Source: Cupriavidus pauculus (GTDB taxonomy: Bacteria; Pseudomonadota; Gammaproteobacteria; Burkholderiales; Burkholderiaceae). Taken from it: a stretch of DNA of 64,000 nt. The notes beneath the pieces were generated by a model. It made no database searches. It worked only from the letters and a program-made list of their open reading frames with translations, and had not been told where the DNA came from. Both the position numbers and the translations under genes were made by a program. The stretch is from the NCBI RefSeq assembly GCF_002858765.1, contig NZ_PJRP01000001.1:340752-404751 (forward strand). Reading direction: 5' to 3'. Below are positions 29,807-39,804 of this stretch, in pieces. The first letter of the stretch is position 1. Every line of letters begins with the position of its first letter.

Positions 29807-30595
29807 ATGCAATTCACGACGCTTTCCGTGACCGCCGAGCGCCATATCGCCACGGTCACGCTGAACCGGCCCGATGTACGTAATGCGTTCAACGAGACGG
29901 TCATCGCCGAACTGACCGGCGCCTTCCGGGCGCTGGGCGACACGCCCGAGGTGCGCGCGATCGTGCTGACCGGCAACGGCCCGGCGTTCTGCGCCGGTGC
30001 CGATCTGAACTGGATGAAGAAGATGGCCGGCTACTCGGACGACGAGAACCGTGCCGATGCGCTGACGCTGGCGCAGATGCTTCACACGGTCTGGGTCTGC
30101 CCCAAGCCCGTGATCGCGCGCGTGCAGGGCGACACCTACGCCGGCGGCATGGGCCTGGTGGCCGCCTGCGACATCGCGGTGGCGTCCGCCACGGCCAACT
30201 TCTGCCTGTCCGAGGCCAAGCTGGGCCTGCTGCCGGCCACGATCAGCCCCTATGTGATCCGCGCGATGGGCGAGCAGGCCGCGCGCCGCTACTTCATTAC
30301 CGCCGAGCGCTTCGATGCCGCCGAGGCGCTGCGGCTGGGATTCCTGCACGCGGTGGTGCCGCCGCAGGACCTCGACGAGAAAGTGGCCGAGATCGCCGCC
30401 ACGCTCGCCGGCAACAGCCCCAACGCCGTGCGCGAAAGCAAGCGGCTGGTGCAGGAAGTGGCCGGCCGCGAGATCGACAGCGACCTGCTGGCCGACACCG
30501 CCAACCGGATCGCGGCGATCCGGGCATCGGAAGAAGGGCGCGAAGGCGTGCGGTCGTTCCTTGAAAAGCGCGCCCCAGCCTGGAAGCCGCAGTAG
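29807..30595 (+). CDS. liuC: Methylglutaconyl-CoA hydratase (enoyl-CoA hydratase family)
   Basis: Protein of 262 aa, crotonase fold. The CoA/oxyanion motif is LTGNGPAFCAGADLNWMKKM and the second is GDTYAGGMGLVAACDIAVA. FCAGADLNWM and the position between MCC subunit genes identify the hydratase that turns 3-methylglutaconyl-CoA into HMG-CoA. GGAGGAGAC precedes ATG 29807. Confidence 0.92.
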   Translation: MQFTTLSVTAERHIATVTLNRPDVRNAFNETVIAELTGAFRALGDTPEVRAIVLTGNGPAFCAGADLNWMKKMAGYSDDENRADALTLAQMLHTVWVCPKPVIARVQGDTYAGGMGLVAACDIAVASATANFCLSEAKLGLLPATISPYVIRAMGEQAARRYFITAERFDAAEALRLGFLHAVVPPQDLDEKVAEIAATLAGNSPNAVRESKRLVQEVAGREIDSDLLADTANRIAAIRASEEGREGVRSFLEKRAPAWKPQ

Positions 30596-30626
30596 TGCGG
30601 GATGCGGCCGGCGCAAGCCCAGTTTG

Positions 30627-30668
30627 CTCCCCTCTCCCACTCGTGGGAGAGGGGCCGGGGGAGAGGGC
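30627..30668. repeat. Dispersed palindromic repeat, copy 2 (short)
   Basis: A CTCCCCTCTCCCAC / GTGGGAGAGGGG palindrome is followed by CCGGGGGAGAGGGC. It equals the first third of the longer copies at 37515 and 42058, including the preceding TTTGCTCCCC. It lies 31 bp after liuC and could act as a transcript-end hairpin. No gene is seen in the 347 bp between liuC and the bioA start. Confidence 0.8.
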
Positions 30669-30942
30669 AAGCCGGACGGCCGCCACAGAATTTTTTAGCA
30701 GGTATTTGCCCGACGTTACCCGCGAGAAGCGCCATTCCAAGTGCCATGCGCGGCACGGCAGTCAGCAACATCGCGCATATTCGTTCAACCTGACGCCAAC
30801 GCGCTGATAGCGCCTGGTTTGCCAAGACAAGACGGACCTTCCTAACATGAGCCTCCCCAATCCGCCCGCAGCCCTCGCGCGTCCCGGCCATGCCGTGACA
30901 GGCGCCGGCATGGACGGACCTGGCAATCAAAGGAGGGTCCCC

Positions 30943-32358
30943 TTGACACATCCTGTCCCCAATACCGCCGGCGCAGCCGCCGATGACATGCCGCTCGCGG
31001 CACGCAGCCAGCGGGCCGTCTGGCATCCGTGTACGCGCCTGCGCCCCGATGCGGCCGCCAACGAGCCGCCGCTGGCCATCGCCCGCGGCGAAGGGCCGTG
31101 GCTGATCGATGCCGAAGGCCGCCGCTATTTCGACGCCATCAGCTCGTGGTGGGTCAACCTGTTCGGCCACGCCAATCCGGCGATCAATGCCGCGCTGGTC
31201 GCGCAACTGAATACGCTCGAGCACGTGATGCTGGCCGGCTGCACCCACGCCCCGGCCGTGGAACTGGCCGAGCGGCTCGAAGCGCTGACCGGCGGCGTGC
31301 TGGGCAACGCGTTCTATGCGTCCGACGGCGCGTCCGCCGTGGAAATCGCGCTCAAGATGAGCTTCCACTACTGGCGCAATACGGGCCTGTCCGCCAAGCG
31401 CGAGTTCGTGTGCCTGCGCCACGGCTATCACGGCGAAACCGTGGGCGCGCTGGCCGTGACCGACGTGGAGATTTTCCGCGACGCCTACGACCCCCTCACG
31501 CGCCGCGCGCATGTGGTGATGTCGCCCGACGCACGCCAGGCTGGCCGTGGCGAATCGGCTGCCGACGTGGCCAAGCGTGCACTGGCCGAACTGGAAGCGC
31601 TGCTGCGCGAGCGCGCCGGCCAGATCGCCGCGCTGATCGTCGAGCCGCTGGTGCAGGGCGCCGCCGGCATGGCAATGTACGACCCGTCGTACCTGGAAGG
31701 CGCCCGCGCGCTGTGCGACCGCTACCGCGTACACCTGATCGCCGACGAGATCGCCGTGGGCTGCGGCCGCACCGGCACGTTCTTCGCCTGGGAACAGGCA
31801 CGGGGCGGCGAGCCGGTGCCGGCGCATGCCTGGCCCGACTTCCTGTGCCTGTCCAAGGGCATCACGGGCGGCTACCTGCCGTTGTCGCTCGTGCTGTCGC
31901 GCCCGGAAATCCAGCGCGCCTTCGTGGCCGACGACATCGCGCGGAGCTTCCTGCATTCCCATTCCTACACGGGCAATCCGCTGGCGTGCCGCGCGGCACT
32001 GGCCACGCTGGACTTGTTCGCAGCCGACGACGTGCTGGCCCGCAACCGCGAGCGCGCGCAATGGCTGGCTGACGCGATGGCCGGCATTGCCGCCGATCCC
32101 CGCGTCAGCCACGTGCGCCAGCGCGGCATGATCTGGGCCGCCGACATCGACCCCGAGGCCACCGGCCCCGACTTCGCGTCGCGCTTCCATCTGGCCGCCC
32201 GCGAGCGCGGCGTGCTGGCGCGGCCCATCGGCAACACGCTGTACGTGATGCCGCCCTATGTGTTCGACGCCGCGCTGGCCAATTGGCTCGGCGAACAATT
32301 GCTGGGCACGCTGCAAGCAATCCTGCCACCCACCGAGGAGGCCCGCCATGCTGCTTGA
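30943..32358 (+). CDS. bioA: Adenosylmethionine-8-amino-7-oxononanoate aminotransferase
   Basis: Protein of 471 aa, class III PLP aminotransferase making 7,8-diaminopelargonate with AdoMet as amino donor. [10 protein letters not shown] and [17 protein letters not shown] are the BioA substrate motifs; PLP Lys is in [16 protein letters not shown] chose TTG 30943 because AAAGGAGG sits just upstream; an in-frame ATG at 30847 would add 32 residues with no ribosome-binding site and beyond the usual BioA N-terminus. First gene of the bioAFDB operon; overlaps bioF by 11 bases. Confidence 0.92.
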   Translation: MTHPVPNTAGAAADDMPLAARSQRAVWHPCTRLRPDAAANEPPLAIARGEGPWLIDAEGRRYFDAISSWWVNLFGHANPAINAALVAQLNTLEHVMLAGCTHAPAVELAERLEALTGGVLGNAFYASDGASAVEIALKMSFHYWRNTGLSAKREFVCLRHGYHGETVGALAVTDVEIFRDAYDPLTRRAHVVMSPDARQAGRGESAADVAKRALAELEALLRERAGQIAALIVEPLVQGAAGMAMYDPSYLEGARALCDRYRVHLIADEIAVGCGRTGTFFAWEQARGGEPVPAHAWPDFLCLSKGITGGYLPLSLVLSRPEIQRAFVADDIARSFLHSHSYTGNPLACRAALATLDLFAADDVLARNRERAQWLADAMAGIAADPRVSHVRQRGMIWAADIDPEATGPDFASRFHLAARERGVLARPIGNTLYVMPPYVFDAALANWLGEQLLGTLQAILPPTEEARHAA

Positions 32359-33568
32359 CTACCTGAAGCGCGCGGCCGCCGAGCGCGAAGCAAAGTCGCT
32401 GACGCGCCGCCGCCGCATCGCGCACACGGCCTGCGCACCGCACCAGTCGGTCGGGGCGGTCGATGCCACGCCGGCGCCGCTGCTGACCTTCTGCAGCAAC
32501 GACTACCTGGGCCTGGCCAATCACGCGTCGATCGCCCATGCGCTGGCCGATGGCGCGCGCCGCTACGGCGCCGGCAGCGGCGCCTCGCACCTGGTCAGCG
32601 GCCACTCGCTGGCCCATGCGCAACTGGAGCACGAGCTGGCGCGCTGGCTGGCGCCGTATATCCCGCAGGCGCAGGCGCTGTATTTCTGCACCGGCTACAT
32701 GGCCAACCTGGCGGTGCTGACGTCGCTGGGTACGGCCGATGCCACGCTGTTCTGCGAAACGCTCAACCATGCGTCGCTGATCGATGGCGCGCGGCTGGCC
32801 CGCGCCGACGTGCAACGCTACCCGCACGGCGACACGCAGGCGCTCGATGCGCTGCTGCAGGCCAGCCAGGGCAAGCTGAAGCTGATCGTCACCGACAGCG
32901 TGTTCAGCATGGATGGCGACCTGGCGCCGCTGGCCGCGCTGCTGGCGCTGGCCGAGCGCCACGACGCCTGGATCATCGTCGACGACGCACACGGCTTTGG
33001 CGTGCTGGGCGACCACGGGCACGGCGTGCTGGAGCACCTGGGCCTGCGCTCGGAGCGGCTGATCTATGTCGGCACGCTGGGCAAGGCCGCCGGCGTGGCC
33101 GGCGCCTTCGTGGCGGCGCACGAAACGATCGTCGAACACCTGGTCAACACGGCGCGCCCGTATATCTATACGACAGCCGCGCCGCCGGCCGTGGCGCATG
33201 CGCTGCTGACCAGCCTGGAAATCATCGCTGGCGAAGAAGGGCGCACCCGGCGCGCCCACCTGGCCGAACTGATTGCACAACTGCGCCGGGGGCTGGCGAC
33301 GCTGGCCGCGCAGGCCGGCTGGACGCTGGGCAAGAGCGATACCGCGATCCAGCCGCTGATCGTGGGCGACAACGCGGCATCGCTGGCGCTGTCGGCGGCG
33401 CTGGAAGCCGACGGCATCCGCGTGGGCGCGATTCGTCCGCCCACGGTGCCGGCCGGCACGGCGCGGCTGCGCATCACGCTGTCGGCGTCGCACACGGCGG
33501 CCGACGTGGATCGACTGCTCGACGCCATCGCGCGTGCCATGCCCAGCCATCACAAGGAGGCCGCATGA
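32348..33568 (+). CDS. bioF: 8-amino-7-oxononanoate synthase
   Basis: Protein of 406 aa, PLP enzyme condensing pimeloyl-thioester with alanine. [12 protein letters not shown] and [15 protein letters not shown] are conserved; PLP Lys is in [27 protein letters not shown] holds the PLP Asp. Start at ATG 32348 follows AGGAGGCCCGCC. It overlaps both neighbours (bioA by 11 bases, bioD by ATGA), so the operon is tightly coupled. Confidence 0.95.
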   Translation: MLLDYLKRAAAEREAKSLTRRRRIAHTACAPHQSVGAVDATPAPLLTFCSNDYLGLANHASIAHALADGARRYGAGSGASHLVSGHSLAHAQLEHELARWLAPYIPQAQALYFCTGYMANLAVLTSLGTADATLFCETLNHASLIDGARLARADVQRYPHGDTQALDALLQASQGKLKLIVTDSVFSMDGDLAPLAALLALAERHDAWIIVDDAHGFGVLGDHGHGVLEHLGLRSERLIYVGTLGKAAGVAGAFVAAHETIVEHLVNTARPYIYTTAAPPAVAHALLTSLEIIAGEEGRTRRAHLAELIAQLRRGLATLAAQAGWTLGKSDTAIQPLIVGDNAASLALSAALEADGIRVGAIRPPTVPAGTARLRITLSASHTAADVDRLLDAIARAMPSHHKEAA

Positions 33569-34314
33569 TCGCCAACAAGCCGGAGCAGTTCGCCTGCTTC
33601 GTGACCGGCACCGATACCGGCGTGGGCAAGACGCACGCCACGGCCACGCTGCTGCATGCGCTGCACGGCGCCGGCTACAGCACGGTGGGCATGAAGCCCG
33701 TGGCGGCCGGGGGGGAATGGCTTGACGACCGCTGGCAGAACGACGATGTCGACCAGCTGCGCGCGGCGGGGTCCGTGATCGTGCCGCAGGAAGAGATGTG
33801 CCCGTTCTTCTTCCGTACGCCGGCGTCGCCGCACCTGGCCGCCGCGCTGGAAGGCGAGCGCATCACGCGCGGGCCGATCCGTGCGGCGTTCGACTCGCTG
33901 TGCACCAAGGCCGATGCCGTGGTGGTGGAGGGCGTGGGCGGCTTTGTCGTGCCGCTGGACGTGGGCGCGGTGCGGTGGAATACCGCCGACCTGGCCGTGA
34001 TGCTGGACCTGCCCGTCATCATGGTGGTGGGCGTACGGCTGGGCTGCCTGAGCCACGCGATGCTGACCGCCGAAGCGGTGCGTGCACGCGGCCTGAAGCT
34101 GGCTGGCTGGATCGCCAACCGCATCGACCCGGACATGCTGCTGCCCACCGAGAACATCGTCACGCTGCAGGACGCGCTGGACGCACCGATGCTGGGCGAA
34201 CTGCCCTGGCAGGTGGCGCCGGCCGTCGCCGCTCAACACTTGGACCTCGCACCGCTGCTGGCCAGCATGCCGCCGGTTGCATCGTCCAACCTCTCCGCGC
34301 CGCGTCACGCCTGA
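33565..34314 (+). CDS. bioD: Dethiobiotin synthetase
   Basis: Protein of 249 aa, ATP-dependent ring-forming step of biotin synthesis. P-loop [15 protein letters not shown] (about 14-28), substrate lysine in [13 protein letters not shown] and [20 protein letters not shown] ends just before the start. ATG 33565 overlaps the bioF stop. Confidence 0.95.
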   Translation: MIANKPEQFACFVTGTDTGVGKTHATATLLHALHGAGYSTVGMKPVAAGGEWLDDRWQNDDVDQLRAAGSVIVPQEEMCPFFFRTPASPHLAAALEGERITRGPIRAAFDSLCTKADAVVVEGVGGFVVPLDVGAVRWNTADLAVMLDLPVIMVVGVRLGCLSHAMLTAEAVRARGLKLAGWIANRIDPDMLLPTENIVTLQDALDAPMLGELPWQVAPAVAAQHLDLAPLLASMPPVASSNLSAPRHA

Positions 34315-34351
34315 CCCGCGCATCGTGAAACCGAATACGTATTCCCAGAAC

Positions 34352-35392
34352 ATGACCCAAATCGCTGAAAACCAAACCGTCGCCACCATCTCCGCCGAAG
34401 CGCTGCGCCAGTCGGCCCGCAATATCGCCGCCGCCGCACCCAAGGAGGGTGACGCCTGGCGCGTGGACGACGTGGCCGCGCTGTTCGCGCTGCCGTTCAA
34501 CGACCTGCTGTTTCGCGCGCAGCAGGTGCATCGCGAGCACTTCGACGCCAACACCGTGCAGCTGTCGACGCTGCTGTCGATCAAGACCGGCGGCTGCGAG
34601 GAAGATTGCGGCTACTGCCCGCAGAGCGCGCACCACGACGCCGGTGTGACGGCCGAGAAGCTGATGGACCTGGAAGCCGTGCTCGATGCCGCCAAGTCGG
34701 CCAAGGCCAACGGCGCCACGCGCTTCTGCATGGGCGCTGCCTGGCGCAGCCCGAAGGACCGCCACCTGGAGCCGGTGATCGACATGGTGCGCGAGGTGAA
34801 GGCGATGGGCCTGGAAACTTGCGTGACGCTGGGCATGCTCAAGGCCGAACAGGCGCAGCGCCTGAAGGACGCGGGCCTGGACTACTACAACCACAACCTC
34901 GATACGTCGCCCGAGTTCTACGGCAAGATCATCACCACGCGCACGTACCAGGACCGCCTGGACACCATCGGCCATGTGCGCGATGCGGGCATCAACGTCT
35001 GCTGCGGCGGCATCGTGGGCATGGGCGAAGCGCGCGAGGCGCGTGCCGGTCTGATCGCGCAGCTGGCCAACATGGACCCGTACCCCGAGTCGGTACCCAT
35101 CAACAACCTGGTGCAGGTGGAGGGCACGCCGCTGGCGGGCACCGAAGCGCTGGACCCGTTCGAGTTCGTACGCACGATTGCCGTGGCACGCATCACGATG
35201 CCGCGCGCGATGGTGCGCCTGTCCGCCGGCCGCGAGGCCATGGACGACGCGTTGCAGGCGCTGTGCTTCATGGCCGGCGCCAATTCCATTTTCTATGGCG
35301 AGAAGCTGCTGACGACCGGCAACCCGCAAGCCGAGCGCGACCGCGCCCTGCTGGCACGTCTCGATATCCGCACCGAAGGTTACGCGGGGTAA
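34352..35392 (+). CDS. bioB: Biotin synthase
   Basis: Protein of 346 aa, radical SAM enzyme inserting sulfur into dethiobiotin. The [4Fe-4S] motif is [11 protein letters not shown] (Cx3Cx2C) around residue 88, and the [2Fe-2S] ligands lie further on (RFCMG, ETCVTLG, NVCCGG, RLSAGRE). ATG 34352 is chosen over an in-frame start at 34277, which would overlap bioD. Last gene of bioAFDB, 65 bp before the biotin-carrying MCC subunit. Confidence 0.96.
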   Translation: MTQIAENQTVATISAEALRQSARNIAAAAPKEGDAWRVDDVAALFALPFNDLLFRAQQVHREHFDANTVQLSTLLSIKTGGCEEDCGYCPQSAHHDAGVTAEKLMDLEAVLDAAKSAKANGATRFCMGAAWRSPKDRHLEPVIDMVREVKAMGLETCVTLGMLKAEQAQRLKDAGLDYYNHNLDTSPEFYGKIITTRTYQDRLDTIGHVRDAGINVCCGGIVGMGEAREARAGLIAQLANMDPYPESVPINNLVQVEGTPLAGTEALDPFEFVRTIAVARITMPRAMVRLSAGREAMDDALQALCFMAGANSIFYGEKLLTTGNPQAERDRALLARLDIRTEGYAG

Positions 35393-35457
35393 GCGACGTA
35401 CAACCTGCCGATCTGAAGGAGCCTGGCTCGCCTGACCCGGAGACAAAGGGAGGAGCC

Positions 35458-37509
35458 ATGTTCAACAAGATCCTGATCGCCAACCGTGGCGAGATTGCCT
35501 GCCGTGTGGCGGCCACGTGCCGCCGGCTGGGCATCCGTACGGTGGCCGTTTATTCCGACGCCGACGCCGACGCGCGTCACGTCGCCTTCTGCGACGAAGC
35601 CGTGCATATCGGCGGTGCGGCCGCGCGCGACAGCTACCTGCGCGCGGACCACATCATCGAGATGGCAAAGGAAACCGGCGCCCAGGCCATCCACCCGGGC
35701 TACGGCTTCCTGTCGGAGAACGAGGACTTCGCGCGCGCCTGCGCCGAGGCCGGGCTGGTGTTCATTGGCCCGCCGGCTGATGCCATCCACGCGATGGGCA
35801 GCAAGAGCGCGGCCAAGCAGCTGATGGAAAAGGCCGCGGTGCCGCTGGTGCCCGGCTATCACGGCGAGGATCAGGACGCCGCGCTGCTGCGGCGCGAGGC
35901 CGACCGCATTGGCTACCCGGTGCTGCTCAAGGCCAGCGCCGGTGGCGGCGGCAAGGGCATGCGCGTGGTGGAGGCGGGCGACGGCTTCGAGGCCGCGCTG
36001 GCATCGGTCAAGCGCGAGGCGTCGGCCAGCTTCGGCGACGACAAGGTGCTGGTCGAGAAGTACCTGACGCGCCCCCGCCATATCGAAATCCAGGTGTTTG
36101 CCGACACGCAGGGCAACTGCGTCTACCTATTCGAGCGCGACTGCTCGGTGCAGCGCCGCCACCAGAAGGTGCTGGAAGAAGCGCCGGCGCCGGGCATGAC
36201 CGAGGAACGCCGCCGCGCGATGGGCGACGCCGCCGTGGCCTCCGCACGGGCCGTGGGCTACGTGGGCGCCGGCACGGTGGAGTTCATCGCCAACCAGGAC
36301 GGCTCGTTCTACTTCATGGAGATGAACACGCGCCTGCAGGTGGAGCACCCGGTCACCGAGATGATTACCGGCCAGGACCTGGTCGAATGGCAGCTGCGCG
36401 TGGCGGCCGGCGAGCCGCTGCCGCTGACGCAGGCGCAACTGAAGATTGACGGCCACGCGCTGGAAGCGCGGATCTACGCCGAGAATCCGGACAAGGGCTT
36501 CCTGCCGTCGACGGGCACGCTGCGCTTCCTGCGCACGCCGCCGGCGGTGCAGTTCATGCGCGGCGGTGACGCCCATGGCCCGGCGGGCGTGCGGATTGAC
36601 GCTGGGGTGCGCGAAGGCGACACCATCAGCCCGTTCTACGACCCGATGATCGCCAAGCTGATCGTCTGGGGCCGCGACCGCGACGAGGCGCTGTCGCGCA
36701 TGGCGCAGGCGCTGGCCAACTACCACGTGGTGGGACTGTCCACCAACGTGGCCTTCCTGCAGCGGCTGGTCAAGTCCGAGGCCTTCCGCACGGCCGATCT
36801 CGATACGGGCCTGATCGAGCGCAACCAGACCGTGCTGTTCCCTCCGCAGAAATCGGTAGGCATCGAAGCCATTGCGCTGGCCGTGGCGGCGCTGCTCGAA
36901 CGCGACACGCGCGAGCGCCGCGTGGACGAGGCCGACCGCCACTCGCCGTGGACCCACGCCGGCGGCTGGCGCCTGAATGCGCGCGACGTGCGGACGCTGT
37001 ATTTCGAGGGCGCCGGCCACAAGCTGGAAGTGGTGCTCAAGGGCGACGCGCGCGCGATACCGGACCAGCGCCGCCACACGCTGATCTACGCCGACCAGGC
37101 CGCGCCATTCGCCTACACCTTCAACGCCGACGACATTCGCGTGGACCTGGGCACCCGCCGCACGCACGGCCAGGTGCATCTGGAGCGCGACACCTTCCAC
37201 GTGTTCCACGCGGGTCGCCACACGGTGCTGGAATGGCTCGATCCGCTGTCCCACGCCGGAGAGGCGGAGGGCGAGGGCGGCAAGCTGACCGCGCCGATGC
37301 CGGGCAAGGTGATCGCCGTGATGGTCGAGCCGGGTGGCAAGGTCACGCGCGGCACGCCGCTGCTGGTCATGGAGGCCATGAAGATGGAACACACCATCAC
37401 CGCACCGGCCGACGGCGTGGTCAGCGAGGTGCTGTACGGCGTGGGCGAGCAGGTGACTGAAGGCGCCCAGCTGCTGGCGTTCGCGCAGGCGGAAGACGCT
37501 ACTGCCTGA
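35458..37509 (+). CDS. liuD: Methylcrotonyl-CoA carboxylase, biotin carboxylase/BCCP subunit
   Basis: Protein of 683 aa. Biotin carboxylase domain (1-450: MFNKILIANRGEIACRV, ATP-grasp GGGGKGMRVV, MNTRLQVEHPVTE), a linker/BT-like region, and a C-terminal biotinyl domain with the modified Lys in VMEAMKMEHTI (about residue 640). It carboxylates its own biotin for LiuB. Strong SD AGGGAGGAGCC before ATG 35458; the upstream open frame is bioB shadow. The gene follows the biotin operon directly, so cofactor synthesis and the enzyme may be cotranscribed. Confidence 0.95.
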   Translation: MFNKILIANRGEIACRVAATCRRLGIRTVAVYSDADADARHVAFCDEAVHIGGAAARDSYLRADHIIEMAKETGAQAIHPGYGFLSENEDFARACAEAGLVFIGPPADAIHAMGSKSAAKQLMEKAAVPLVPGYHGEDQDAALLRREADRIGYPVLLKASAGGGGKGMRVVEAGDGFEAALASVKREASASFGDDKVLVEKYLTRPRHIEIQVFADTQGNCVYLFERDCSVQRRHQKVLEEAPAPGMTEERRRAMGDAAVASARAVGYVGAGTVEFIANQDGSFYFMEMNTRLQVEHPVTEMITGQDLVEWQLRVAAGEPLPLTQAQLKIDGHALEARIYAENPDKGFLPSTGTLRFLRTPPAVQFMRGGDAHGPAGVRIDAGVREGDTISPFYDPMIAKLIVWGRDRDEALSRMAQALANYHVVGLSTNVAFLQRLVKSEAFRTADLDTGLIERNQTVLFPPQKSVGIEAIALAVAALLERDTRERRVDEADRHSPWTHAGGWRLNARDVRTLYFEGAGHKLEVVLKGDARAIPDQRRHTLIYADQAAPFAYTFNADDIRVDLGTRRTHGQVHLERDTFHVFHAGRHTVLEWLDPLSHAGEAEGEGGKLTAPMPGKVIAVMVEPGGKVTRGTPLLVMEAMKMEHTITAPADGVVSEVLYGVGEQVTEGAQLLAFAQAEDATA

Positions 37510-37514
37510 CGGTT

Positions 37515-37718
37515 TGCTCCCCTCTCCCGCTTGGCGGGAGAGGGGCCGGGGGAGAGGGCGCGGCGGTGCAAACGTCGACAAACCGGCAAGCAGAGCCTCG
37601 ATGCCCTCTCCCCCCACCCCTCTCCCATTTGTTCAGACCAGAGACATCGCTGACACATGTCCTCGCACACCTGTCACCTATGTGTCCAGTCTGAACACCA
37701 TTGCATGGGCGAGGGGAG
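37515..37718. repeat. Dispersed palindromic repeat, copy 3, interrupted by a foldback element
   Basis: Starts CTCCCCTCTCCCGC (37517) and continues with GGGAGAGGGG, a spacer containing CAAACGTCGACAAACCGG and CGATGCCCTCTCC, and CCCCTCTCCCATT. It matches copy 4 (42058-42187) along its length. The 3' palindrome CTCTCCCATT/GCATGGG is broken by a 68-bp insertion at 37630-37697. The surrounding gap (37510-37860) has no gene. Confidence 0.85.
37630..37697. mobile_element. 68-bp foldback (MITE-like) element
   Basis: Ends are TGTTCAGAC and its complement GTCTGAACA; most of the element is self-complementary. It is flanked by 5-bp direct repeats CCATT (37625-37629 and 37698-37702), and removing it restores the uninterrupted CTCCCATTGCATGGG palindrome found in repeat copy 4. 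It carries no gene, so it must have been moved in trans, probably by a transposase recognising TGTTCAGAC ends. Confidence 0.75.
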
Positions 37719-37860
37719 CAGAACCGTCGGTCTCGTGCGCATCGAAGAGGCGAGCAAAGCCGGGCCGCGCATCCTCCTGCCGGTAATCGCACAGCCGGGC
37801 AACGGCGCCCGGGAAAGCGCGCATAATCGTTGGCCTAACCCGTATAACGATGGAGTCGAG

Positions 37861-38802
37861 ATGAAGTTGCAGCTGTACGTGCCGGATGGCCGCTACGCAC
37901 CGTGGATCGAGGGCTTTGCCGAAGTGTTGCCCGAAGCGCAATGCGTGACCTGGGAAGAAAGCCAGGGCCAGCGCGTGGACTACGCCGTGGTGTGGCGCCC
38001 GCCACTGGAAATGCTGCGCGGCCGCACGGACCTGAAGGCTGTCTTCAACCTCGGTGCCGGCGTGGACGGCATCCTGCGCCTGCGCGACAACGACCCCGAG
38101 GCGCTGCCCGCCGGCGTGCCGATCGTGCGGCTGGACGACGCCGGCATGGCCGCCCAGATGAGCGAATACGTGACAGCCGCCGTGCTGCGCTACTTCCGCA
38201 AGCTCGACGCCTATGACGCGCAGGAAACGGCCGGTACGTGGAAATTCCTGAAGCCCCATCGCCGTGCCGATTTCACGATCGGCGTGATGGGCATCGGCAC
38301 GCTGGGCTCGCATATCGCGCGCACGCTGGCCGGCTTCGGCTTTCCGGTGCGCGGCTGGAGCCGTTCGGCCAAGACCGTTGAGGGCGTGCAGCCGTTCCAT
38401 GGCGCGGACGGCCAGGTGGCGTTCCTGGACGGCCTGAAGGTGCTGGTCAACGTGCTGCCGCTGACGCCCGACACCGAGGACATCATCGACACAGGCCTGC
38501 TCTACAAGCTGGCCAAGGGTGCCTACGTGATCAACGTGGCGCGCGGCCAGCACCTGGTGGAAGCCGACCTGCTGGCGGCCGTTCAGGACGGCCAGATCGC
38601 CGGCGCCACGCTGGACGTGTTCCGCACCGAGCCGCTGCCGGCCGACCATCCGTACTGGCAGGAGCCGCGTATCACGATCACGCCGCATATTTCCGCACTG
38701 ACGCTGCGCGAGGACAGCATCGCCCAGATCGCCGGCAAGATCCGCCTGCTGGCGGAAGGCAAGCCGATCGCGGGCGTGGTGGACCTGCAGCGCGGCTACT
38801 AG
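37861..38802 (+). CDS. ghrA: Glyoxylate/hydroxypyruvate reductase (D-2-hydroxyacid dehydrogenase)
   Basis: Protein of 313 aa. NAD(P) motif GIGTLGSHIA (about 142-151), then the catalytic triad of the family: Arg in NVARGQHLVEADLL, Glu in DVFRTEPLP and His in ITITPHISALT. GhrA-like length and layout. It reduces glyoxylate and hydroxypyruvate to glycolate and glycerate. Start at ATG 37861 chosen because the upstream extension crosses the repeat. It could relate to glyoxylate made by the shunt that AceK governs. Confidence 0.9.
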   Translation: MKLQLYVPDGRYAPWIEGFAEVLPEAQCVTWEESQGQRVDYAVVWRPPLEMLRGRTDLKAVFNLGAGVDGILRLRDNDPEALPAGVPIVRLDDAGMAAQMSEYVTAAVLRYFRKLDAYDAQETAGTWKFLKPHRRADFTIGVMGIGTLGSHIARTLAGFGFPVRGWSRSAKTVEGVQPFHGADGQVAFLDGLKVLVNVLPLTPDTEDIIDTGLLYKLAKGAYVINVARGQHLVEADLLAAVQDGQIAGATLDVFRTEPLPADHPYWQEPRITITPHISALTLREDSIAQIAGKIRLLAEGKPIAGVVDLQRGY

Positions 38803-38853
38803 CGCACGGCGGGCCACGGCGCGGCCCGGCGTGACAGCATCGAGGAGACAACC

Positions 38854-39786
38854 ATGACCATCCCCCAATACGTGAAGATCGTCGAAGTGGGGCCGCGCGA
38901 CGGCCTGCAGAACGAGAAAGCGATGGTGCCGGCCGACGTCAAGGTCGCGCTGATCAACAAGCTGACCGACGCCGGCTTCGTCAACATCGAGGCCGCGTCG
39001 TTCGTGTCGCCCAAGTGGGTGCCGCAGATGGCCGACGGGGCCGAGGTGATGGCCCGCATCGAACGCCGGCCCGGCACGCTGTACTCGGTGCTGACGCCGA
39101 ACCTGAAGGGTTTCGAGGGTGCCGTCGCGGCCAGTGCCGACGAAGTGGTGATTTTCGGTGCGGCCAGCGAGGCGTTCTCGCAGAAGAACATCAACTGCTC
39201 GATCGCCGAGTCGATTGCGCGCTTCGAGCCGGTGGCGGCCGCCGCCAAGGAGGCGGGCCTCCGCCTGCGCGGCAGCATTTCTTGCGCGCTTGGCTGTCCG
39301 TACCAGGGCGAAGTGTCGGTCCATGCCGTGGTCGACGTGGTGCGCCGCATGCGCGAGCTGGGCTGCGACGAGATCGACATTGCCGACACCATCGGGGTGG
39401 GCACGCCGCTGAAGGTGCAGGAGGTGATGCGCGCCGTGTCGGCCGAATTCGCCATGGACCGGCTGTCGGGGCACTTCCACGACACCTATGGGCAGGCGCT
39501 GTCGAACATCCTGGCCAGCCTGGAGGTGGGTATCGCCATCTTCCATGCCTCGGTGGCAGGGTTGGGCGGCTGCCCCTATGCCAAGGGCGCCACCGGCAAC
39601 GTGGCTACCGAAGACGTGCTGTACATGCTGCACGGCATGGGTCTGCACACCGGCATCGATCTGGAAGCCGTGGTGCGGGCCGGCGACTATATCTCGCAGG
39701 CCATCGGCCGCCCCAACAGCTCGCGCGTGGGCAAGGCGCTGCTGACAAAGTGGGCGGCAGCGGCCGACGCCACGGTCTGTGTCTGA
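38854..39786 (+). CDS. liuE: Hydroxymethylglutaryl-CoA lyase
   Basis: Protein of 310 aa, TIM-barrel lyase splitting HMG-CoA to acetyl-CoA and acetoacetate, the last step of the leucine pathway. VEVGPRDGLQNE at the N-terminus carries the catalytic Arg-Asp and the metal Asp; the HMG-CoA lyase signature with its Cys is GLGGCPYAKGATGNVATED; HFHDTYGQ gives metal His. GAGGAG precedes the start. Confidence 0.95.
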   Translation: MTIPQYVKIVEVGPRDGLQNEKAMVPADVKVALINKLTDAGFVNIEAASFVSPKWVPQMADGAEVMARIERRPGTLYSVLTPNLKGFEGAVAASADEVVIFGAASEAFSQKNINCSIAESIARFEPVAAAAKEAGLRLRGSISCALGCPYQGEVSVHAVVDVVRRMRELGCDEIDIADTIGVGTPLKVQEVMRAVSAEFAMDRLSGHFHDTYGQALSNILASLEVGIAIFHASVAGLGGCPYAKGATGNVATEDVLYMLHGMGLHTGIDLEAVVRAGDYISQAIGRPNSSRVGKALLTKWAAAADATVCV

Positions 39787-39804
39787 ACCAGGAGAACCCC
39801 AAGC

